A stretch of 64,000 nucleotides of DNA, from assembly GCA_043228905.1 (NCBI GenBank), contig JBHGNT010000005.1, positions 5,084,001 through 5,148,000 of the forward strand. Reading direction: 5' to 3'. Below are positions 55,254 to 64,000 of this stretch, piece by piece; the first letter of the stretch is position 1; every line of letters begins with the position of its first letter. The notes beneath the pieces are model-generated. The model was not told the DNA's origin. It saw nothing but the letters and a program-made list of their open reading frames with translations, and made no database searches. This stretch comes from Azolla caroliniana (lineage: Eukaryota > Polypodiophyta). Made by a program: the position numbers and the translations under genes.

Positions 55254-58200
55254 ACGCCCAGATCCTTCAAGATTTTCTTGAGCCAAATGGCTTCACATGC
55301 AACTACGACCGCACGCCTGTATTCAGTTTCAGTGCTTGATAGTGCGATAGTCGGCTACTTTTTGCTGCTCTAGGAGATGGCTCCGCTGTCGAGGGAGAAG
55401 ATGAACCTTGAGGTTGATCGTCTGTTGCCTGTGTAGTCGGCCTAGTCGACATCTGTGTACCCTTCAAGTTGTATCGGTGTGGCCGATTTGTAGAAGATGT
55501 TGAAATCCATGGTTCCACTCACATACCTTAGCACTCGCTTAGCACATTTGAGATGGATGTCTCACGGTGTTTGCATGAACTAGCTAAGGAGGCCGACTAG
55601 GTAACCCAGGTCGGGTCGGGTAATTGGGAGATAGATGAGGCTTCTGACTAGTTGACGATAGAGCGTCGGCTCACACTCTCTAGTGCCTAAGTCGGCATCT
55701 AGCTTCAGATTTTGATCGTGAGGGGTAGAGACGGGCTTACACTGTGTCATCCCAAACTTGTAGAGAAGATTTAGGATATAGTGCCTTTGAGAAAGCATGA
55801 TGCCGTCAGTAGTCCGAATTACTTCTATTCCTAGAAAGTAATGAAGCTCCTTCACATCTTTCATTTCGAAACGGCTAGAGAGGAGCTTTTTGTTGTGCTC
55901 AATGTCTACTAAATGCTCTCCTCCTTTGACCAAGTCATCCACATCAATGATAATAAATACCTATCCTTTAGAGTCACTCCGGATGAATAGAGAGTTGTCG
56001 GACTTGGACATGTGGAAGCCAATTTGATGAAGATATTGTGTTATCTTCAAATGTCATGCTCTCTGTGCCTGCTTGAGACCATGAAGAGGCTTTTTGAGTC
56101 GGCAAACGGAAGTTGGATGCGTAGTCGACTCGAATCCAGTTGGTTGTATCATGTACACCTCTTCTTCGAACTCGCCTTGGAGGTGCCACCCTTTTGTTGC
56201 TGCAAGCGCGATCATGGTTCAAATTGTAGTCATCTTTGCCACCAGGGCAAAGGTCTCTTCGTAGTCGACACCGTGCATCTGCGAATAGCCTTTTGCCACA
56301 AGTTGGGCCTTGTACCGATTGACAGTGTCGTCGGTGTTGTGCTTTACTTTGAAGATCCACCAACATCCACTACCTTTTGGTGGTGTGAGGAAGGGATGAG
56401 ATCCCATGTCTCATTCTTGGAGAGTGCTTGCACCTCCTCATTCATCGCTTCAACCCATCTAGGGTCCTTTATCCGGTTCTCAAACTGTCGCCACCTTCAT
56501 CATGAATACATAATGATATGCCACATAGTCGTTGTAGCCGAATCGGCTGACTATGTTCTTCTCTCGAGTGAAGCGACATGGTTCTCTTGGTGTCCTCATA
56601 ATGGGCACATCCAGTTCACAATTTTCACTATCGGAGGCATTTTAGCCTTTCCTTTGTCTTGTTTCAGACTCGACCGTGACATGCTTTGGTCGCTTAGAGG
56701 TTCTCGTGGTCTTCTCAACCTGGTTGAGATTGGACTTTCTTCTGATGTGGGCCTCGGTTGATCCTCCTCCTCTGCATCTATGTCAAACTCGGTTTCAACT
56801 GTGTCGGATGGGGTTGATTCAACTGTATTCTAGGATGTCGACTCATCGAATACGACACTCATACCTTCTTGGTGGAAGGGTTGAATCACTTATACCCTTT
56901 TTGCTCGAGTGAGTACCCTACGAGTATATATTTCTCCGACTTGGGATCGAGCTTCTACCGCTTCTCATTGGGAATATGTACATATGCTATTGAACCAAAT
57001 ATCCTTACATGGGATAGATCCAGTTTCTTCCCATAGAACTTTTCGCAGGGGGTAACATCGTGCAACGATTCATCAGATATACGACAGTAGTCACCGCTTC
57101 AGCCTAATATGACTTTGGTAGATGTTTCTCGTTCATCATTGCCCTTGCCACCTCAAGTATGTGCCAATTCTTGCGTTCGACTACTCCATTCTACTGAGGT
57201 GTGTGTCAGTAGGTAAACTCCCATCGAATTCCTTCTTGTCGAAGGTATGTTGTAAAGGCGTCAGAAAAATACTCCTTGTCGCCGTCTGATCGAAGGCATT
57301 AGACATGCCGACCGGTTGCCTTTTCGACTTCGTTTTTGAACTTTTTGAAGTGTCTGGACACTTCACTCTTTTGCCGCATATAGTAGATCCATGTATGTCT
57401 GGAGAAGTCGTCGATGAACGTTACGTAGTACCGGAAACCACTGAATGTTGTCGTCTGGGTTGGTCCCCATACATCTGAATGTATTACATCCAGGATCCCG
57501 TTGCTTACGTTCTTCTCCTTTGGGAACGGTTGACAATGTTGTTTGCCGAATTGTCAAGCTTCGCACATGCTTGCAATTTCCTTTTGGGCAAAAGTCGGGA
57601 GTCCGATGACGACTCATTTCAACTGCATTCCCTTGAGCTTTTGGAGGTTGATGTGGCTTATCCTCTTGTGCCACAACTCTATGTTGGTGTTGGCTCTCTA
57701 ACCCTTGGCATACATTGTCGAGTTCATCTCGTGAGAGTCGAGGATGAACATCCGACATTCTCTCCGACTGTGAGCGATGAGTCAGCCTTCTTTTTCGATG
57801 AAGCATCCTTCATCGTTGAAGCGGACTTGCATTCCTTGTTCGACTATCTGGCCAACTGAGACCAAGTTCTTTGTCATTGTAGGAACTTGCAGAATGTTCT
57901 TGATATAGGTTTTGTTACCTTCTTCCCCAAATGGGACATTGTCGACATGCTGAATGGGGTGAATTGTGTCATCCCCAGTTCCACATAGTCGGGTCGTTTG
58001 GGCTTTCATAACTCCTTGAACCAATCCTCGTGGGATGTCATGTGGTTGGATGCACCCGAATCGATAAACCATACATCTTCTAATTTGGAGGTGGTGGTCG
58101 GGTTGGAGACTGTCATTGAGTGCGCTCTTTGCCTCATCACAAACATTCTACCACGATTGTCGTAGTCGGAGTTGGAGGCGTAGTTTGTGAGTTGTCGGCT

Positions 58201-59045
58201 TGTGGAGGCCGACTCACTCTTCTTTTTTCGACACTCTACCTCATAGTGGCCGAATTTACCACAATATCTACACTGGGCGGGATTGCTTTATCAGTTGGGT
58301 TCAGCCTTATTGCTCCCCCTTCTTCCGAACGCTCTGCCTCGCGTGTTCGAAATGTCTTGTCGGTAGTAGAAGTTATGTTCTCGGGGTTGCTCTTGGTTGT
58401 GTTGGCCTTGGCCGAATCAACCTCTTCTTCCCCAGCCTTTTCCTCGTCCTCCATCAAAATTCGAATAGAGCATTTTTCCTTCTTGCATATTGCTTCTTGT
58501 TTGAACATGATTCTCCTCGACCAGCAACATCAACTAGAGATCGAAGGAGGGAGGATTCTCCCTCGCAAGGACTGTCGACCAAATGGCTCCGAACAAAGGT
58601 GCTAAGCCTCCAAGGCAGATCTGCACCATTTCATTGTCGTCAGTGCTAACATTGATCGACCTGAGGGCATCACACATCTCCTTGATCTTCAAGGTGTAGT
58701 TGCCGATTGACATGTCCCTCTGTTGTATACCATTCAACTCTTGACGGAGTTGAAGTTTTCTTGTGGTCGTGTTGGCTATGAAAATCTTCTTGAGGTTCCC
58801 CCACACCTCCTTCGGCGTTTTGGCCCCTCGGATGTAGTCGAGCATGTGATCATGGATGCATGATGCAAGGCAATACAACACATGACTCGCTCCTTGCTCC
58901 CAAGCTGGGTAGTCAACATGTGTTGGGTTGGGTTGATTTTCGTTTGCTCCTTCGACATAACTCCCATAGCCTTGTACTCCCAAGATGCAAAGTTGTTTAT
59001 GTCGAGCTTCTCTGTAAGAAGAGTGCTTCCCATCTTAGTGTTCAT
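55254..59045 (-). pseudogene. Copia D gag, protease, integrase, RT and RNase H start
   Basis: Gag from ATG at 59045 (MNTKMGSTLLTEKLDINNFASW) and 58534-58983 (WGNLKKIFIANTTTRKLQLR, YTLKIKEMCDALRSINV). Protease region with HPIQHVDNVPFGEE at 57782-58072. HHCC block in shifted frames near 57560-57700. Integrase 56900-57480 (GVVERKN-type and QTTTFSGFRYYVTFIDD in broken frames). RT 55580-56407 (FKVKHNTDDTVNRYKAQLVA, GYSQMHGVDYEETFALVAKM, LLSSRFEMKDVKELHYFLGI). RNase H start 55300-55520. Stops and frameshifts throughout; coding continues at 48268 after gypsy-3. Confidence 0.85.
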
Positions 59046-59177
59046 TGTCGAACTTCTTCTTCTCCTCTTTGATACGAACCGTGCAGGTTGTTGCTACAAC
59101 GATCAGTTGGTTCTTTCCGAATGCGGAATTGAGCACAACATATGCAGAGGCAATGGGTTTCGATCAAGCAACCACAC

Positions 59178-59189
59178 GCTCTGATACCA
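59178..59189 (-). other. Primer binding site of copia D (initiator tRNA-Met)
   Basis: The minus strand reads TGGTATCAGAGC directly next to the 5' LTR. Confidence 0.95.
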
Positions 59190-59530
59190 TGGAGAGAATC
59201 AGTGATGATTCTCTGCAGCGGAAGAACCATGTGTGTGTGAAGAGAGAGAGAGAGAGAGAGCCAAAAAATTGTATTAACAAGAAGACAATAATAATCAACC
59301 ACGTACAAAGAGAAAGAGAAGGTGCTTATGTAGTCACCTTCTCTCTAAGTTCTCTTACTAGTACCTCCTCTTGGGAAAGAGGTCGTGTCTTAACTACCTA
59401 AAGAATATGTGTCATAGAACATTAACTTCTATGACACACTAGTTACTATATGAGGAGGTGGGGGTGTTCACACACTTGAGTATCCTAAAGTGTGTTCCCA
59501 CACACGAGAAGTTGAGTTTGATTCTCAACA
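59190..59530 (-). repeat. 5' LTR of copia D
   Basis: 341 bp, TGGAGAG...CTCAACA on the plus strand, followed by TSD GCAAA. Confidence 0.92.
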
Positions 59531-60681
59531 GCAAATAATGTGTCCAAAATTTTCACACATTCAAGCATTCTTGAATCAAATCATATAGTTAATTATGTGG
59601 ATGATTTCGCTCAAGATATTTTAGATCATACTATTCAAGAACATGCTTCTTATTCATGATCCACGCACTTTTGTACAAATTATGGTCAATTCAACAGTCC
59701 ATATGTGCTTCGCTTTCAAAACAATCCTTTATACATTCTTAAAGGCTCTTGTTGACCTTGAATATTACAGAAGTGCCATGAAATACATATGGTAAACCAT
59801 TATGGAATCCATGTGACTTTAAAGTTGGTTACTTAAAAGTACTAATTGTCTCAATTTTGTAAATTTCTCAAGGTTTATGTTTGCACTTAGGATCTATATT
59901 GTTGGTCTAAGATGTCTCAACATCACTCATATGGGTTGTTACAATTGTTGTTGATTCTAGTGGTCCGCGAGAATCCATTTCTTTGGATGTCATTATGAAT
60001 CTCATACCTTCCAAAGGCTTTGCTTGATTTTCACAGTGGTTGATTAGTTCACTAAGATGATATATTTCCTTCCATGCACTAAGATTCATCAATAGAAGGA
60101 AACAACATGAACAAATCTCATACACATACATCATGGTTTTCCAAATTACATTACCAATGATCATAGGTCATAGTTCATCGTGAAGTTTTGGAAGTGCCAT
60201 ATTTTTTATAAGCTCTCTTAATCTATCATCATAGTTCAAACATTCTAGGAGCACCTTTGTCGTTTCATCAACTAGGATGATTAGTCGACTGCTTGCATTT
60301 TGTGTAGTTTGCTTACAATAGCTAGACATCTTCTACTATGATCATTTCATTCTTCACCATCGTAGGTAACCGCCCTTGTTGGACTATGGTTGAACATCCC
60401 GAAGTCTCTAGGAATCCTACCATGAGGATTTCATTTTCAACACCACATGGTTCAAGTCACTTTCTCACCACTTGCACTATGCAAATTCTTGTTCTCTTCT
60501 TGAATAAATGTGGTTGCATTTTTTATATCTTCCTGTCGGATATGCATCTCCGCCTAGTGTTTCATCTCACACCTTTGGAACCCTGTACTTTTCGAAGAGT
60601 TTAATGTTTTCTTAGTATTGGCATTATGATATTATGCCTAGGTTCACGACATGTGTTGGGGCATCTAGGATCTCTTTTACA

Positions 60682-60921
60682 TTACTTGGGTCCACCACAT
60701 TTCCTTATTTGTTGATTATGTGTTGGAGTATCAATTTGCTTGACACCATGGATGCACATTTCGTTGGATATAAACTTACACATGATTATCTATATTTCAA
60801 CTTACTTGGGTCCACCACAATTCCTTATTTGTTGATTATGTGTTGGAGTAGCAATTTGTTTGACGCCATGGATGTACATTTTGTTGGATATAAACATGCA
60901 CATGATTTTCCATATTTTTCT
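60682..60921. repeat. 120-bp tandem repeat, two copies
   Basis: TTACTTGGGTCCACCACA at 60682 recurs at 60802; copies differ at about ten sites. The period is 40 codons, so the plus frame stays open (LLGSTT.PYLLIMCWS). Confidence 0.9.
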
Positions 60922-62614
60922 AAGCATAGAGCTAATTGCTTAAAGTGTTCTGTCATTGTGCCCAACATTGTAAAGTAATCAAGAAATGCTTTGCATAAAT
61001 TTCGGAATATATGGCTCAAATGCTTTTAACACGATCAATAAATAGTTTTGGGGTAGATTTCAAGTCGAACAACATTACCACTACCACAAACATTCCCATT
61101 TCGTGGAAAATATCATTTGAATTTAGTAGTACGTAACTCTAGTTGGTTTTTAGTTTATTCCCAATTGTCACTTCCAATTTCAAACATTTATGAGTGCCAT
61201 CTAAGAAAGGATTAGATCCAAGAGACACTATGGGCTAATGATACCCAACTTTGCAACTCTACAACAATTAGGAAAACTTAATATAATCTAGAATATTTAG
61301 GTGATATTTCCTAGAGAGCATGTACGAGGTATGAAATCTCAATGGAGCATCATACAACATCTACAAGTTGGTTGGTTGTAAAATTGTGATGGAATGTATC
61401 AAATTTTAATGAAAGGTTGCATCACATACTCAAAAAGACCAAAATTTGAACCTCAAATTCAACAAGTTTGGGATTAGAGCGTATGGGCAAGGTCAACATA
61501 CAAGTAGACGTTTGAGTCAAAGTCATGGAACTTATTTCTCTCTCCAAGATGAAACATTTGTCCACCAGCTTTGGTTGATGTTCCAAGTTGAAAAAGACAT
61601 TTACACATTATATCAAACAAGAAAACCATCTTTTTTAAAGTTTGAGGGAGAAGTTGGCGATATTATACCAAACTCCCTTATTTTAGTTGAGGAACTTCAA
61701 TGGGTTATTTGGCTACATTGAAATGCCAAAATATTTTCAAATGAAGATTGAAATATGTGTGCACTTTCCTTTCAAGTGTTAAAAGACGACTTTGATCCTA
61801 ATCTTATCTATACCTTTGCTAATATGTGGTTCACAGTGAAGAGTGTTGCCCAATGACTTTCATATGATGAATTTGGGGTATAGGGTTGTGGCAACTATCT
61901 CCACGAGACAAAAATGTGTCAAAAGGATCATTCAATCCGTGATCTCATGTGGTAGAATGACTCTTGGCCAACATTGTCGCATAAAACATAAACCTACCAG
62001 GGGTACAAACCAAGGACAATATCTCCACTATAGTTAGAACACTTGTTTTCAATGATACCATACGAAAAATTGTAGGATCATGCATCTTAGACAAGATATA
62101 TGCATGGCATGATGCTACTTGAGGCAGTTAAACACATTTGAACTAATGAAAACCCTAGTTTACGAGAAAACAAATTAACCAACCATGCCATTCTATGATT
62201 TAACATTGTGATCTAATGAAGATTTACCTATCCCACAATATGAAACTAACTAAAAAATATTCCTATGTTGCATTCATGCTATATATGATCATGAGAAAAC
62301 CACACGACACACTGACATCTCTTAACCATGTGACCATATTGAGAAAATGCTTAGCATGATACTTCTTAGGAGTCGACAAGATGTCATAAGCCACAATGTG
62401 AAACACGAGCTTATGGCTTCACATTGTCATTCAGACCAATTCAATCTAACCTTTTAAGTGTTTGATAAATTTGGTGTTGTTCAAACTTTAAGGTTATGGG
62501 TTCCTCTCAATCAATATAAACTCTTTATTTTTATAGTCTAACAAATTGGCCCTAAATAAAGGATCTAAAATATCACTTTACACAATTGGACTTTGGGAAA
62601 TGATGGCAATCCCA

Positions 62615-62618
<4 letters not shown>

Positions 62619-62652
<34 letters not shown>
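62619..62652. repeat. (TA)n microsatellite
   Basis: About 17 TA units. Confidence 0.95.
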
Positions 62653-62654
<2 letters not shown>

Positions 62655-63480
62655 TTATGCAACGATTGATCACATGCATGAGGAGGAAGAAAGAAAGCAA
62701 AGGGGCCCTCTTGATGAGTGCTTACAAAGAAGGGAAGTTCACCTATGCTCATAGGTAGCTTAAGTCCAAAACTCTTTTATTTTTGTTTATACTTCATACT
62801 TCCATTGATTCACCTCGACCAAGTATTACAAGAGTTTCATGTCCATTGTTGGGTCTCATGTGCCATTACAATAGTCCATTTGCAAATTTTAATTTGCTCT
62901 CTTCCCTCAAAAGTTTAGCCTTGTGCTCTCGTCCCCGTTTTTGTAGATGTATTGTTTTTGAAAGCCTAATTTGAAAAGTACTCCATAAAGTCTTACAACT
63001 AGGCCACGAAAAGCTATATGACAGTAGCCTTTCACACTCACACCGATTCTAATTAGTCTTTCTTTATGAATAGCACATGGCATTTATAGTGGTTGGTGAT
63101 ATTTCAGCTTATTGATAAACTTTTTAGACATACATATGTATGCACTAATTCTTCTCCCAAATTGGGGTTTAAAGGTTAATTCATCACTAATCACGTAACA
63201 CTTCGTGCGTATGTCTGTTTTCTTTTGCTTGCCCTATTCCATTTTTCCATGACATTTGGCCCTTTATACGTGGCTTTGGTCTGTTCGGTTAGGTACATTT
63301 GGTTTTAGGTTCAAAAGTCTTCACTCATGGGTTTGTGCAACGTCTTTCGAAAGAGAACCTCTTTTCCCTTCAATTTCGTCAAGATTTCGGATCGGGGTCT
63401 CGTCAATGTTGATATTTTCTTCCTCAGATGGGTAGCTTTACCAATCGTTCCTCCTCGAAGGAGAGAACATGTAATGTAAT

Positions 63481-64000
63481 GTTATTTATTTATTTGTTTT
63501 TATCCCATGCCTTTCCAACATGGATTTGAGGTTAAAAGTAATGGATGGGTGAAAGGGGTTTCACCGACAGTTCTTCCTTCTCTCCTTCTCCTAAAACTTC
63601 GAGTTTAGGGTAAATGTATTGGATGGGTTTCACCGGCATTTCTTCCTTGGGGGTGTGGGTGGGGTTGCGAGTTCGAGCATGCTGCTGCACACATGTATCC
63701 TCTGTCTCGGCATCATTCATCGGAAACCCTAATCTTCTCCAGACCTATGTGGAAGAATCGAGCACTTTGTCGAGAGGTTCTAGGAGGGGGGGGGGTAAAT
63801 TTATGGGTGAGAGAGACTTGGAAGTGGGATTTGTGTGTGTGAAAGTAGGTCTTGGTTGAGTGAAGAAGTAAGTAAAAGAAAAACAAAAAAGGCTGGCGAA
63901 TTAGGGTTTTGATTTTGGGCTCTTTAATTTCAGAAATTTTTGGCCTTTGGTGGGGTTTGGAAATTGGTGAAACCCCCCCCAACATTTAAAGAATTAAATA
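63481..64000. other. Gene-like but unassigned right end
   Basis: Base composition rises in G and holds plant 5'-region motifs: GAAACCCTAATC on the plus strand near 63724 and TTAGGGTTTT near 63902. A short direct duplication (ATTGGATGGG...TTTCACCG.CA.TTCTTCCTT) occurs at 63541-63585 and 63616-63652. A plus ORF of 81 codons starts with ATG at 63614; no domain recognised. Could be the leader or first exon of a gene lying to the right. Confidence 0.3.

Larger units (their letters stand above)
47654..59530 (-). mobile_element. Ty1-copia D, host of gypsy-3, TSD GCAAA
   Basis: Minus strand. 3' LTR from 47654 (shortened, to about 47880), 5' LTR 59190-59530, TSD GCAAA at 47649-47653 and 59531-59535. 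Net length about 4.9 kb. Pol resembles B1 and B2 but the LTR is different. It lies only 49 bp from the end of B2. Confidence 0.92.
59536..63480. other. AT-rich stretch, no gene recognised
   Basis: Only short ORFs, the longest about 114 codons and made of tandem repeats. Contains the 120-bp repeat and a (TA)n run listed separately. I see no LTR, LINE or cellular domain. Confidence 0.5.

Noticed and set aside
60634-60978. 114-codon ORF as a gene
   Set aside because: It is kept open by the 120-bp tandem repeat; no start context or domain.
61446-61721. 91-codon plus-strand ORF
   Set aside because: No recognised domain, no splice or promoter context; probably chance.

Overview
The window is nuclear DNA from a land plant, most likely a seed plant; the species cannot be told from the sequence. 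The evidence is a partial FREE1/FYVE1-type ESCRT gene with GT-AG introns, a plant-type membrane RING-finger gene, and a very large load of Ty1-copia, Ty3-gypsy and LINE retroelements. LTR elements with demonstrable target-site duplications (TSDs) cover roughly two thirds of the 64 kb. I found no tRNA, rRNA, CRISPR array or organellar insert.

Layout. 1-1943 (minus): 5' two-thirds of a FREE1-like gene (four exons seen, the FYVE end lies off the left edge), with its upstream region and a TG-rich minisatellite to about 2640. 2742-13540 (minus): one decayed L1-type LINE, split by a nearly complete copia element (element A, 3464-9384) and by a roughly 1-kb insert holding a solo LTR (C1, 9752-10323). 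13.5-16.1 kb: an unassigned ORF, a fossil copia RT fragment and a 458-bp-armed inverted repeat. 16400-17245 (minus): an intact RING-finger membrane protein gene. 17.2-22.9 kb: AT-rich DNA with a 223-bp tandem repeat and little else. 22929-25756: copia B1, an internally deleted element. 26133-47604: copia B2, a host element carrying solo LTR C2, gypsy-1, solo LTR E, and inside gypsy-1 both gypsy-2 and a deleted copia (C3). 47654-59530: copia D, carrying gypsy-3. 59.5-64 kb: AT-rich DNA with small tandem repeats and a gene-like but unassigned right end.

TSDs fix nearly every boundary: A GACCC; B1 TTAAT; B2 AAACT; D GCAAA; C3 CCAAG; gypsy-2 ACGG. This gives an insertion order: B2 before gypsy-1 before gypsy-2 and C3; D before gypsy-3; LINE before A and C1. 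Gypsy-2 is the youngest (3 differences between its 793-bp LTRs) and has both reading frames open. Gypsy-1 and gypsy-3 are littered with CAG to TAG, CGA to TGA and TGG to TAG/TGA changes, the mark of cytosine deamination.

The most interesting signal is in the gypsy family. In all three copies the gag-protease frame ends in GAT TTT TAG and the RT-RNase H-integrase frame continues at -1 across that stop. Three bases downstream lies a hairpin whose 8-bp stem is kept by changes on both sides between copies. This looks like a programmed -1 frameshift site. The family also has an F-L-D-D reverse transcriptase box and 4-bp TSDs that all begin ACG.
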